Notes under the pieces: model-generated
Told to the model about the DNA's origin: nothing
Database searches by the model: none
Seen by the model: only the letters and a program-made list of their open reading frames with translations
Position numbers and translations under genes: made by a program
In this document: positions 22,746-31,313 of the stretch, in pieces
Position numbering within the stretch: the first letter of the stretch is position 1
How the letters are laid out: every line of letters begins with the position of its first letter
Assembly: GCF_018278905.1 (NCBI RefSeq)
Contig: NZ_CP046600.1
Coordinates: 1,860,001-1,924,000 of the forward strand
Direction of reading: 5' to 3'
DNA: 64,000 nucleotides
Source: Mycobacterium spongiae
GTDB lineage: Bacteria; Actinomycetota; Actinomycetes; Mycobacteriales; Mycobacteriaceae

Positions 22746-22812
22746 CCGCCCACAGTGCCGTGTGGGTCGCGATTCGCCGTCACACACGACCATGGTGGCA
22801 ATTTCGCAGCGA

Positions 22813-22827
22813 TACACTGCGCCGGTG
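22813..22827 (+). promoter_or_regulatory. Leaderless promoter -10 of the ugp operon
   Basis: TACACT at 22813-22818 is followed by 6 nt and the ugpA GTG. No ribosome site is visible. This box supports GTG 22825 over the longer in-frame start at 22762. Confidence 0.5.
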
Positions 22828-23730
22828 ACGACGCCGCAGCGGCCCCGGTCGCCGAGAAGGCACATGCGTGACTACGCACTGTTCGTCGTCCTCGTGGGTC
22901 CCAACGTCGCTTTGTTGCTGCTGTTCATCTACCGGCCGCTGGCCGACAACATCCGGTTGTCCTTCTTCGACTGGAACATCTCCGACCCATCGGCCCGCTT
23001 TGTGGGATTGTCCAACTACACCGAGTGGTTCGTCCGCTCCGACACCCGCCAGATTGTGTTCAACACGGCAGTTTTCACCCTTGCGGCGGTGATCGGCTCG
23101 ATGGTGCTGGGGCTGGTTCTGGCCATGCTGCTCGACCAGCCGCTGCGTGGACGGAACCTCGTGCGTTCAACTGTTTTTGCACCGTTTGTGGTCTCCGGTG
23201 CCGCCGTTGGCTTGGCGGCCCAGTTCGTCTTCGATCCGCATTTCGGCCTGGTGCAAGACCTGCTGCATCGCCTTGGGGTCGCGGTGCCCGATTTCTATCA
23301 GGAACCGCGGTGGGCACTGTTCATGGTTACCGTCACCTACATCTGGAAGAACCTCGGCTACACGTTCGTCATCTATCTGGCCGCGCTGCAGGGAGTGCGC
23401 CGAGATCTGTTGGAGGCCGCTGAGATCGACGGCGCAAGTCGATGGGCTACCTTCCGCCGGGTGCTCTTGCCCCAGCTGCGTCCCACCACTTTCTTCTTGT
23501 CGATCACCGTGCTGATCAACTCGTTGCAGGTGTTCGACGTGATCAACGTCATGACCCGGGGTGGGCCGCTGGGCACGGGCACCACAACCATGGTGTATCA
23601 GGTGTATGTGGAGACCTTCCGAAATTTCCGGGCCGGCTACGGCGCCACCGTCGCCACCATCATGTTTCTGGCTTTGCTGGCCATCACCTACTACCAGGTG
23701 CGAGTGATGGATCGGGGTCAGCGGCAGTGA
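22825..23730 (+). CDS. ugpA: ABC importer permease UgpA
   Basis: A 301-residue inner-membrane permease with six helices and the cytoplasmic EAA loop EAAEIDGASRWATF that contacts the ATPase. It pairs with UgpE. The Ugp system was named for sn-glycerol-3-phosphate, but the M. tuberculosis binding protein prefers glycerophosphocholine, so a lipid-head-group scavenger is likely. Its stop overlaps the ugpE GTG by 4 bp. Confidence 0.93.
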   Translation: MTTPQRPRSPRRHMRDYALFVVLVGPNVALLLLFIYRPLADNIRLSFFDWNISDPSARFVGLSNYTEWFVRSDTRQIVFNTAVFTLAAVIGSMVLGLVLAMLLDQPLRGRNLVRSTVFAPFVVSGAAVGLAAQFVFDPHFGLVQDLLHRLGVAVPDFYQEPRWALFMVTVTYIWKNLGYTFVIYLAALQGVRRDLLEAAEIDGASRWATFRRVLLPQLRPTTFFLSITVLINSLQVFDVINVMTRGGPLGTGTTTMVYQVYVETFRNFRAGYGATVATIMFLALLAITYYQVRVMDRGQRQ

Positions 23731-24563
23731 CTTCGCGCCGTATCAGCATCGGTGCACGGTTCGGTGGCTACACCGCGATGGCATTGGTGGTCGCGCTGAT
23801 CGCTGGGCCGCTGGTCTTCGTCTTCTTCACTTCCTTCAAGGACCAGCCGGACATCTACTCGCAGCCGACCACCTGGTGGCCGCCGCGCTGGTATCCGCAG
23901 AATTACCGGACGGCCACCGAGCAGATCCCGTTCTGGACGTTTCTGCGCAACTCAGTGATCATCACTTCGGTGTTGGCCGTGGTGAAGTTCACGCTTGGTG
24001 TGCTCTGCGCCTTCGGCTTGGTGTTCGTGCGCTTTCCGGGTAAGACCGCGGTGTTCCTGTTGATCATCGCCGCACTGATGGTGCCCAACCAGATCACCGT
24101 GATCTCAAACTATGCGCTGATCTCCCAGATGGGCCTGCGCAACACGTTCGCCGGCATCATCCTGCCTCTCGCCGGGGTCGCGTTCGGAACGTTTCTGATG
24201 CGCAACCACTTTCTATCGCTGCCCGCAGAGGTGATCGAGGCCGCCCGGATGGACGGCGCGCGCTGGTGGCAGCTGCTGCTGCGCGTTGTGTTGCCGCTGT
24301 CCGGTCCCACGATGGTGGCTTTCGGCATCATCACGGTGGTCAACGAATGGAATGAATACCTATGGCCATTCCTGATGTCCGACTCCGAATCGGTGGCGCC
24401 CCTTCCGGTGGGCTTGACCTTCCTCCAGCAAGCCGAGGGCGTGACGAACTGGGGCCCGGTGATGGCAGTAACGCTGTTGGCGATGCTGCCCATCCTGATC
24501 ATTTTCATTCTGCTACAGCGGCAGATGATCAAGGGCCTCACCTCGGGTGCGGTCAAAGGCTAA
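23727..24563 (+). CDS. ugpE: ABC importer permease UgpE
   Basis: A 278-residue second permease subunit with six helices and EAA loop EAARMDGARWWQLLLR. The GTGA overlap with ugpA fixes the start; a longer frame from 23442 lies inside ugpA. The ugpB gene follows after 6 bp. Confidence 0.93.
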   Translation: MTSRRISIGARFGGYTAMALVVALIAGPLVFVFFTSFKDQPDIYSQPTTWWPPRWYPQNYRTATEQIPFWTFLRNSVIITSVLAVVKFTLGVLCAFGLVFVRFPGKTAVFLLIIAALMVPNQITVISNYALISQMGLRNTFAGIILPLAGVAFGTFLMRNHFLSLPAEVIEAARMDGARWWQLLLRVVLPLSGPTMVAFGIITVVNEWNEYLWPFLMSDSESVAPLPVGLTFLQQAEGVTNWGPVMAVTLLAMLPILIIFILLQRQMIKGLTSGAVKG

Positions 24564-24569
24564 TTGGCG

Positions 24570-25880
24570 ATGAACGCGTTGAGCCGCCGAGAGTTTCTGT
24601 CCCTGGCTGGGTTGACCACGGCCGGGGCTGCGGCCGGTTGCGCCGGATTGGGCGGCAACGATTCGGTGAAGTCGGGGTCGGGACCGCTTGCGTTCTGGTC
24701 TAATCACCCCGGCCAATCCAGTGCCGTAGAAACCCATCTCATCAACGGTTTCGAAAACCAGTTCCCGGATCTTTCGGTCAAGCTCATCGACGCCGGAAAG
24801 GACTACGACGAAGTAGCCCAGAAGTTCAACGCCGCGCTCATCGGCGCCGACGTTCCCGATGTCGTTGTGCTCTCCGATGTTTGGTGGTTCCACTTCGCGC
24901 TCAGCGGCGCCATCGCCCCTCTCGACAACCTGTTCGACGAGGTGGGGGTGGATTCATCGGATTACGTCGACACGTTCTTGGCCGACTACGAGTTCAACGG
25001 GCGGCACTACGCCCTGCCCTACGCGCGTTCGACGCCGTTGTTCTACTACAACAAGAGCTTGTGGGAGCGGGTTGGCCTACCCGATCGCGGACCGCGCAGC
25101 TGGCACGAATTTGACGAATGGGGCCCGGAGCTGCAACGTGTTGTCGGCCGCGGAAAGTGGGCGCACGGCTGGGCCAACGCCAGGTCCTATTTGTCCTGGA
25201 CATTCGAGGGCCCGAATTGGACCTTCGGCGGCGCCTACTCGAAGAAGTGGGACTTGACGTTCACCGAACCGGCCACCATTGCGGCGGGCAATTACCTGCG
25301 AGACTCCATCCATCGCAAGTCCTATGCGGCGGTTGCCAACGATATCGCCAACGAGTTCGCCACCGGCATCCTGGCCTCGACCGTGGCATCGACCGGCGAC
25401 TTGGCCGGCATCGCCACAACGGCCCGATTCGATGTCGGCGTCGCGCCGCTGCCCTCGGGGCCGGGGACCGCTGTCGGTTGTCCTACCGGCGGGTCGGGTC
25501 TTGCCATCCCTGCCAAGCTATCGCCGAAACGGAAGCTCAATGCGCTCAAGTTCATCGCATTCATCACCGGTCCATCGAACACTGCGTACTTCAGCCAGCA
25601 CACCGGTTATCTGCCGGTGCGAAAATCTGCGGTCGACGATCCGGACGAACGGACGTACCTGACAGAAAATCCACGGGCACAAGTGGCGCTCGACCAGCTG
25701 CCGTATACCCGGACGCAAGACTACGCACGGGTTTTCCTTCCTGGAGGTGACCGCATCATCAGCGCCGGCCTGGAATCCGTCGGACTGAAGGGATCCGACG
25801 TGACCACCACCTTCGCCCAGATCAACCAGCAGCTTCAGGTCATCTTCGACCGCCAGATCAAGCGAAAGTTGCCGGGCTAA
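24570..25880 (+). CDS. ugpB: Substrate-binding lipoprotein UgpB
   Basis: A 436-residue extracellular solute-binding lipoprotein. Its N-terminus has twin arginines (SRREFL, R6-R7), a hydrophobic stretch and lipobox AAGC with C24, so Tat export and lipidation are likely. The mature fold is that of class I binding proteins (maltose-binding type). I chose ATG 24570 over the TTG at 24564 because it gives the M. tuberculosis length of 436. It captures the glycerophosphodiester or glycerol phosphate for UgpA-UgpE. Confidence 0.94.
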   Translation: MNALSRREFLSLAGLTTAGAAAGCAGLGGNDSVKSGSGPLAFWSNHPGQSSAVETHLINGFENQFPDLSVKLIDAGKDYDEVAQKFNAALIGADVPDVVVLSDVWWFHFALSGAIAPLDNLFDEVGVDSSDYVDTFLADYEFNGRHYALPYARSTPLFYYNKSLWERVGLPDRGPRSWHEFDEWGPELQRVVGRGKWAHGWANARSYLSWTFEGPNWTFGGAYSKKWDLTFTEPATIAAGNYLRDSIHRKSYAAVANDIANEFATGILASTVASTGDLAGIATTARFDVGVAPLPSGPGTAVGCPTGGSGLAIPAKLSPKRKLNALKFIAFITGPSNTAYFSQHTGYLPVRKSAVDDPDERTYLTENPRAQVALDQLPYTRTQDYARVFLPGGDRIISAGLESVGLKGSDVTTTFAQINQQLQVIFDRQIKRKLPG

Positions 25881-25884
25881 CGCC

Positions 25885-26982
25885 ATGGCTGGAGTTCACT
25901 ATTGCGGAGTCACCCATCGCTATCCCGGCGCGGACGTGCCGGCAGTCGACAACTTGGAGCTCGACATCGCCGACGGCGAATTCCTTGTGCTGGTAGGCCC
26001 TTCCGGTTGTGGAAAGTCCACCACGCTGCGAATGCTGGCGGGTCTGGAACCCCCGAAATCTATTGAGAGCGGCTACATCACCATCGGCGACGTGGATGTT
26101 ACGCACCTTCGGCCGCGGGATCGTGACGTTGCCATGGTTTTTCAGAATTACGCGCTGTACCCGAACATGACCGTGGCCGCCAACATGGGATTCGCATTGC
26201 GAAACGCCGGTGTTTCGCGTACGGAAACCCGGCAGCGGGTGTTCGAGGTCGCCGATATGCTGGGATTGACCGAGCTGCTTGACCGCAAGCCGTCGAGGCT
26301 CTCGGGCGGCCAGCGTCAACGGGTGGCCATGGGAAGGGCCATCGTGCGCCGGCCCAAAGTCTTCTGCATGGACGAACCGCTGTCGAATCTTGATGCCAAG
26401 CTGCGGGTCAGTACCCGATCCCAGATCTCGGCACTACAACGCCAGCTGGGCACCACCACCGTTTACGTCACCCACGACCAGGTCGAGGCGATGACAATGG
26501 GTGATCGGGTCGCCGTGCTCAAAGGCGGTGTGCTGCAGCAGGTTGACGGCCCCCGGGTGCTCTACGACAACCCGGCCAACACGTTTGTCGCCACCTTCAT
26601 CGGGGCACCGGCGATGAACATCATCGACGCCGCTGTCGAGGACGGCGTCGTAAAACAGCCGGACCTGGCCATAACCGTTCCCCGTCCGGCAGTCGGCCAG
26701 AATCGCGTGCTGATCGGCGTGCGGCCGGAGTCCTGGGACGTGACGACTGCCAACACCCCTAGAGCCCTGACCGTGCGCGTCGAACTGGTGGAGGAGCTCG
26801 GTTTCGAATCGTTTGTCTACGCAACCCCTGTCGAGCAACAGGGCTGGTCGTCGCGGGCGCAACGCATCGTGTTCCGCACGGATCGTCGCACCGCGGTAGC
26901 GGTGGGCGAATCGTTGGGCATCGTGCCGCACTCGCACGAAGTGTGTTTCTTCGATAGCCAAACGGAGGCTCGGGTTCGCTGA
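25885..26982 (+). CDS. ugpC: ABC importer ATPase UgpC
   Basis: A 365-residue ATPase of the MalK/UgpC/MsmK type. Walker A GPSGCGKST is at 38-46, signature LSGGQ at 139-143, Walker B VFCMDEP shortly after, and a C-terminal OB-fold regulatory domain (about 240-365). This type often energises several sugar importers. It is the last gene of ugpA-E-B-C. Confidence 0.95.
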   Translation: MAGVHYCGVTHRYPGADVPAVDNLELDIADGEFLVLVGPSGCGKSTTLRMLAGLEPPKSIESGYITIGDVDVTHLRPRDRDVAMVFQNYALYPNMTVAANMGFALRNAGVSRTETRQRVFEVADMLGLTELLDRKPSRLSGGQRQRVAMGRAIVRRPKVFCMDEPLSNLDAKLRVSTRSQISALQRQLGTTTVYVTHDQVEAMTMGDRVAVLKGGVLQQVDGPRVLYDNPANTFVATFIGAPAMNIIDAAVEDGVVKQPDLAITVPRPAVGQNRVLIGVRPESWDVTTANTPRALTVRVELVEELGFESFVYATPVEQQGWSSRAQRIVFRTDRRTAVAVGESLGIVPHSHEVCFFDSQTEARVR

Positions 26983-27035
26983 ACGCCGGCCCGGGCGGTG
27001 CTCGTGCTGGTGAGTCTTGGCTCGACCAGGGGCAT

Positions 27036-29057
27036 TCACATTTCTGCGTCATGCGTAATTGTTGGTGTACGACATAAGGCCGGGCCGGCGCTACCGTCAC
27101 TGGTCTGAGTCGGGGTCGCCCAGGCTCGGCTGTGGAGCAGTCGTAGGCCGTTGAGTACGACGAGGAGGGTGGAGCCTTCGTGGCCGGCAACACCGAGCGG
27201 CAGCGGTAGGTGCCCGATGAGGCCCCAGGTGACCAGCACGGCGATAAAGGTCGCCGCGACGGTCAGGTTGGCGGCCACGACTTGGCGGGCGCGGCGGGCA
27301 AGCGCCAGGACCGCCGGCACGGTGGACAGGTCATCGCGGATGATGACTGCATCGGAGGTTTCCAGGGTTAGGCCCGCGCCGGATCGCCCCATGGCGACAC
27401 CGACATGGGCGGCGGCCATGGCGGGGGCGTCGTTGAGGCCGTCGCCGACGAGCATCACCTTTGCGGCGTCTGCTTGTAGTGCGCGTACCGCGGCCACCTT
27501 GTCCTCTGGCAACAGTGCGGACCGGACGTCGGTGATAGCCACCTCGTGGGCGAGAGCGGTTGCCGCACGTGGGTTGTCGCCGGTGAGCAGGATCGGGGGG
27601 GAGTCGGTGAGCCTGCTTAGCTGCGCTACCGTCTCGGCGGCTTCGCTGCGGGACCGGTCGACGATGCCGAGCACCCCGGCTGGTGAGCCATCGACGCATA
27701 CCACCACGGCGGTATGGCGGCTGTGTTCGAGTTCGGCCACGATCGGGCGGGCGTGGTGATCGGTGTTGTCGAGCAGGGTGGGGCGGCCGACTTCTACCAG
27801 ATGGTTACCAACGCGGGCGCCGATACCCCGCCCCGGTGTAGAGGCGAAATCGGTCGCGGGCGACAAGATCAGGTTCATTTGACGGGCCGAGGTGACGACG
27901 GCGCGGGCTATTGGGTGTTCGGAACGATGTTCTGCGCTGGCGGCCAGGGCCAGCAGCTCGGCCTCGCTGAGGTTGGCGTCGGGTAGGGCATGGACCCGGG
28001 TGAGTCGGGGAATACCCTCGGTGAGGGTGCCGGTTTTGTCAAACGCTACGTGGGTGGCGGTGGCCAGCTTTTCCAGCACGACAGCGGACTTAATTAGCAC
28101 GCCGTGACGGCTGGCGTTGGCGATCGCGGCTAGCAGTGGCGGCATCGTGGAGAGCACCAGAGCGCACGGTGAGGCCACGATCATGAACGTCATCGCGCGC
28201 AGCAGTGCCGATTGCAGGTCTGCTCCGAACATCAGCGGAATGACGAATAAGGCGACGGTGGCCGTCACCATGCCGACCGAATAGCGCTGTTCGACCTTCT
28301 CGATGAACAGTTGCATGCCGGCCTTACTGGCGCTGGCCTCGGTGACCATCGCCACGATGCGCGCGATCACGGTGTCGGCGGCCGGTGCGCTTACCCGAAC
28401 CTGCAAGGTGCCGGTGCCATTGACGGTGCCGGCGAACACCTCACCGCCGGGGGTTTTGTCCACGGGCAGCGGTTCGCCGGTGATGCTGGCTTGATTGACC
28501 TCGCTGGCCCCGGCCATCACCACCCCGTCGCCGCCGATGCGTTCGCCGGGGCGGATGACCAGCACATCGCCGATATCGAGGACTGAGGTATCGACGATCT
28601 CCTCAGCACCGGTGTCGGTCAGCCGTGTGGCGGTCTCAGGAGCCGCGCGAAGCAGTCCGCGCACCGAGTCCTCGGTGCGTTTGGTGGCTACCGCTTCCAG
28701 CGCGCCGGAGGTGGCGAAGATGATGATGAGCAGCGCACCGTCGAACACTTGCCCTATCGCTGCGGCGCCGATGGCGGCGGCCACCATCAGCAGATCAACA
28801 TCGAGGGTCTTGCGCCGCAGAGCTTGAAGTCCCGCCCAGCCTGGTTCCCACCCGCCGCTGACATAGCAGGCCAGATACAACGTCCAGAACACCCACGGCG
28901 GTGTATTGGACAGCTGGGCAGTCAACCCGAAGATGAACAGCCCGATTGCGATCTGCGCCCACCGCACCTGTGGTAGCGACCAGGTGCTAGCTCTTGGTAG
29001 GCGCCAGGACGGGGTGGGTGGATCAATCAGCGGTGTGGCAGTGACCGGGGAACTCAC
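27036..29057 (-). CDS. P1B-4-type metal-exporting ATPase (CtpD/CtpJ-like)
   Basis: A 673-residue transition-metal P-type ATPase without an N-terminal metal-binding domain. Motifs from the chosen start: TGEP (193), SPC in the transport helix (296-298), DKTGT with phosphorylated D340, the HP motif (381-382), TGDN (492), GDGLNDAP (538-545) and HEGST in the last helix pair (626-630). SPC with HEGST marks subgroup P1B-4, which exports Co2+, Ni2+ or Fe2+; CtpD and CtpJ of M. tuberculosis are the closest I know. In-frame starts also exist at 29177 and 29087. I prefer GTG 29057 because a TATTGT -10 lies exactly 7 nt before it. It is divergent from an ArsR gene with an operator between. Confidence 0.85.
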   Translation of the reverse strand: MSSPVTATPLIDPPTPSWRLPRASTWSLPQVRWAQIAIGLFIFGLTAQLSNTPPWVFWTLYLACYVSGGWEPGWAGLQALRRKTLDVDLLMVAAAIGAAAIGQVFDGALLIIIFATSGALEAVATKRTEDSVRGLLRAAPETATRLTDTGAEEIVDTSVLDIGDVLVIRPGERIGGDGVVMAGASEVNQASITGEPLPVDKTPGGEVFAGTVNGTGTLQVRVSAPAADTVIARIVAMVTEASASKAGMQLFIEKVEQRYSVGMVTATVALFVIPLMFGADLQSALLRAMTFMIVASPCALVLSTMPPLLAAIANASRHGVLIKSAVVLEKLATATHVAFDKTGTLTEGIPRLTRVHALPDANLSEAELLALAASAEHRSEHPIARAVVTSARQMNLILSPATDFASTPGRGIGARVGNHLVEVGRPTLLDNTDHHARPIVAELEHSRHTAVVVCVDGSPAGVLGIVDRSRSEAAETVAQLSRLTDSPPILLTGDNPRAATALAHEVAITDVRSALLPEDKVAAVRALQADAAKVMLVGDGLNDAPAMAAAHVGVAMGRSGAGLTLETSDAVIIRDDLSTVPAVLALARRARQVVAANLTVAATFIAVLVTWGLIGHLPLPLGVAGHEGSTLLVVLNGLRLLHSRAWATPTQTSDGSAGPALCRTPTITHDAEM

Positions 29058-29070
29058 CGAACTAACAATA
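29055..29070 (-). promoter_or_regulatory. Leaderless promoter -10 of the metal ATPase
   Basis: On the minus strand TATTGT (29070-29065) is followed by 7 nt and GTG 29057. A TTGCGA at 29095-29090 could be the -35 element (19-bp spacer) and falls inside the inverted-repeat operator. Confidence 0.5.
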
Positions 29071-29077
29071 CCTGCAT

Positions 29078-29105
29078 AATAGTGCATATTCGCAAATGCA
29101 ATATT
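29078..29105. promoter_or_regulatory. Inverted-repeat operator for the ArsR-type metal sensor
   Basis: The arms AATAGTGCAT (29078-29087) and ATGCAATATT (29096-29105) are complementary at 9 of 10 positions and separated by 8 bp. AT-rich palindromes of this kind are bound by SmtB/ArsR repressors. It lies between the two divergent genes, covers the likely -35 of the ATPase promoter and sits about 30 bp upstream of the sensor -10. Confidence 0.6.
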
Positions 29106-29135
29106 AACGTGGTAGGTGTATAGGCTGGTAGAGGG

Positions 29136-29151
29136 TATACTCGGGCGCGTG
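29136..29151 (+). promoter_or_regulatory. Leaderless promoter -10 of the ArsR sensor
   Basis: TATACT at 29136-29141 is followed by 7 nt and GTG 29149. It is one of the strongest -10 boxes in the window, with no ribosome site. Confidence 0.55.
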
Positions 29152-29502
29152 CACACCTCGATTCCCGGCTTCGACATGCCCAGCGAGGATCAGGTGGCTG
29201 CTGCGGTCGAGTCGTTTCGGATGCTCAGTGATCCGACCCGGGTCAAGATCTTGTGGGCGCTGCTGCAAGGGGAGTCCTCGGTGGCGTGCTTGGCTGAACT
29301 GGCTGGGGTGGCCCCTGCGGTGGTCAGCCAGCACCTCGCAAAACTGCGCCTTGCCGGTCTGGTCAAGGGTCGGCGACAAGGAACGTTCGTCTACTACTCG
29401 GCAGCCGATCAAGCAGTCTTGCAGGTGCTCAGCCAGGCCCTATTCGGCAAGGTCGCAGCCGGTTCTGTGGCCGCGTCGCCCACTCACCGCAGCTCGGCTT
29501 GA
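29149..29502 (+). CDS. ArsR/SmtB-family metal-responsive repressor
   Basis: A 117-residue winged-helix repressor. The core SFRMLSDPTRVKILWALL, recognition helix PAVVSQHLAKLRLAGLV and wing GRRQGTFVYY are clear. It should release the divergent ATPase promoter when metal binds. The usual alpha-5 ligand pattern (DxHxxxxxxxxxHxxE/H) is absent: the last helix has D88 and Q89 but no nearby His pair. Candidate ligands are H2, D9, C47 (SVACLAEL), H62 and H113. The sensing site is therefore not one I can assign. A longer frame from 29116 is rejected because the -10 box would lie inside it. Confidence 0.85.
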   Translation: MHTSIPGFDMPSEDQVAAAVESFRMLSDPTRVKILWALLQGESSVACLAELAGVAPAVVSQHLAKLRLAGLVKGRRQGTFVYYSAADQAVLQVLSQALFGKVAAGSVAASPTHRSSA

Positions 29503-29581
29503 CCTCGACGGCGATCTGCAGGTACCGGCACATTTGGTCGATTTGTTGGCCGGACCCCTACAGCGGGCTTACATCGTGACG

Positions 29582-30538
29582 TCAGCCTTGGGGCATCGCC
29601 AGAACTGCTCGTGCGGTGTCGTCTTCGACCAGGTCGGCGTTGAGCGCCATCGCGGCCCGCAGCCCGGACGAGGCCGCGTTGACCACATGCGCCGAAACGT
29701 CTGCCACGTTGCCGGCCGCGTAGACGCCCGGCACCGACGTGCGCCCTTCGTTATCGGTCTCCACATTCTCCCCCAACCCCGACGGATGGGGGACCGCGTG
29801 AAGCCCGAGTTCGCCGAGGAATTCGGTCCGCGCCACCATCCGAGGCAACAGTGCCAGCGCCGCCACCTCGACTCGGTCTCCGTCGGCCAGCTCGACCGCG
29901 TCCAGGCGACCCATGCGGCTGATGACCGCGGTCACCGGTGTGGTCACGACGCCAATCTGGCGCGCCTCGAGTTGGGCGAGCTCAGCTGGGCTCGGATCGA
30001 TTGTGCCGTTGAGAAACAGCGTGATCGCATGACTCCACTGCCGAAACATCAGGGCCTGATGGACGGACTCGGCACCGGTGGCCAGGACGCCGATCGGTAG
30101 GTCGGCTACCTCCCAGCCGTGGCAGTACGGGCAGTAGAGCACGTCGGTGCCCCACAACTCCGCGAGGCCTTCGATGGCAGGCAGCTCGTCGGTGAGCCCG
30201 GACGCAACAACCAACCGACGCGCGTGAACGGTGGTGCCGCCGTGGAGGGAAACGGCGAACGCCGATCCGTCACGCCGAGCGGATACGACGTGTCCCTCGG
30301 TGACCTGCCCGCCATAGCGAGCGACTTCGGCGCGCCCGGTAGCAATAAGATCCGCAGGTGCACATCCGTCACGGGTCAAGAAATCATGGACGCCGGCGGC
30401 ACGGGCATTGCGTGCTTGTCCGCCATCGATGACCAGCACGGACCGGCGGGCTCGCACGAGAGTCAGCGCTGCGCTCAGACCGGCGGGGCCGCCACCGATG
30501 ACCACAACGTCGTAGGTTTGCGCCATCTCGAGGGCCAT
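29582..30538 (-). CDS. FAD-dependent thioredoxin-reductase-like oxidoreductase with CPYC motif
   Basis: A 318-residue low-molecular-weight thioredoxin-reductase-fold flavoprotein. GGGPAG (15-20) binds FAD. The active-site disulfide CPYC (C136/C139) is followed by HGWE. CxxCHG flavoproteins include GliT/HlmI dithiol oxidases and unassigned actinobacterial reductases; the canonical TrxB motif CATC is not present. It starts 2 bp after the echA16 stop, so it may be co-transcribed with echA16, and it converges on the ArsR gene. In M. tuberculosis ctpD is also followed by thioredoxin genes, so a redox partner near a P1B-4 ATPase may be meaningful. Substrate unknown. An alternative ATG lies at 30526. 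Confidence 0.8.
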   Translation of the reverse strand: MALEMAQTYDVVVIGGGPAGLSAALTLVRARRSVLVIDGGQARNARAAGVHDFLTRDGCAPADLIATGRAEVARYGGQVTEGHVVSARRDGSAFAVSLHGGTTVHARRLVVASGLTDELPAIEGLAELWGTDVLYCPYCHGWEVADLPIGVLATGAESVHQALMFRQWSHAITLFLNGTIDPSPAELAQLEARQIGVVTTPVTAVISRMGRLDAVELADGDRVEVAALALLPRMVARTEFLGELGLHAVPHPSGLGENVETDNEGRTSVPGVYAAGNVADVSAHVVNAASSGLRAAMALNADLVEDDTARAVLAMPQG

Positions 30539-30540
30539 GG

Positions 30541-31290
30541 CTAGCGCACCTGGGAGCGTCCACGTCGCAGCACGGCCTCGCGGTTAGCCGCGATGTCGTC
30601 ACCGCTCGTGCGGAACTGCCTTGCGGCCGTCGCTTCCAGCCACAGGCCCTCGGCGGTCTGGGATTCGTCGATGCGGTGGTAGGACGCCAGCAGCGCGCGG
30701 ACCGCGTGCTGGTTGTTGCCGACGATGGACGCCGCGACCTGGCGTGCGGCGCCGAGCAGCTCGTCGTGTGCCACCACCTCGGTGACCAGGCCGGCCCGGA
30801 GCGCATCGGCGGCCGAGAGGTAGTCGCCGGTGAGGCTCATCCGTCGGGCGAGGCCCACCCCCACCTTCTGTGGCAGCCGCACGCTGAGGCCCCAGCTGGG
30901 CAGCAGGCCCACTCGGGCATGCGTGTCGGCGAAGCGCGCCCGCTCTGAGGCGATCAGGATGTCGCAGTACAGCGCCAGCTCGAGCCCACCGGTGACCGCG
31001 GCGCCGTTGATCGCACCGATCACCGGCTTGGTCATCGCCGGCCATCGCGGTGAGATATCCGGCAGTGCCGACTGCTCGCCCAGCTCTTTGAGATCCAGTC
31101 CCGCGCAAAACACCGGATCGCTGCCGGTGAGAACGACGACATCGACGTCATCGTCGCCGTCAGCGTCGGCCAAGGCCGCGAAGAACTGCGCCCGCAGCGC
31201 CCGGGACAGCGCATTACGGGACTCGGGGCGGTTGAGGGTGAGGGTGCGGACCCGCTCCTCGGTATCGATCAGCAGGATATCGGCGGTCAT
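30541..31290 (-). CDS. echA16: Enoyl-CoA hydratase/isomerase family protein
   Basis: A 249-residue crotonase-fold protein. The oxyanion-hole segments FCAGLDLKEL and NGAAVTGGLELALYCD are intact. Such proteins hydrate or isomerise enoyl-CoA in beta-oxidation. The second catalytic acid region (ARFADTHARVGLLPSWG) has Asp rather than the classic Glu, so the precise reaction is uncertain. ATG 31290 gives the M. tuberculosis length; the longer frame from 31434 would overlap the divergent gene. Confidence 0.9.
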   Translation of the reverse strand: MTADILLIDTEERVRTLTLNRPESRNALSRALRAQFFAALADADGDDDVDVVVLTGSDPVFCAGLDLKELGEQSALPDISPRWPAMTKPVIGAINGAAVTGGLELALYCDILIASERARFADTHARVGLLPSWGLSVRLPQKVGVGLARRMSLTGDYLSAADALRAGLVTEVVAHDELLGAARQVAASIVGNNQHAVRALLASYHRIDESQTAEGLWLEATAARQFRTSGDDIAANREAVLRRGRSQVR

Positions 31291-31313
31291 GACATCACGG
31301 TAGAGGGCTGGCC

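Noticed and set aside
26983..27035. Rho-independent terminator between ugpC and the ATPase
   Set aside because: The GC-rich bases do not make a clear stem, and no T run follows on either strand.
29058..29177. N-terminal extension of the metal ATPase to 29087 or 29177
   Set aside because: These starts fall inside or beyond the operator and the divergent sensor gene, have no ribosome site, and the added residues are not family-like. The 7-nt spacing of the -10 favours 29057.
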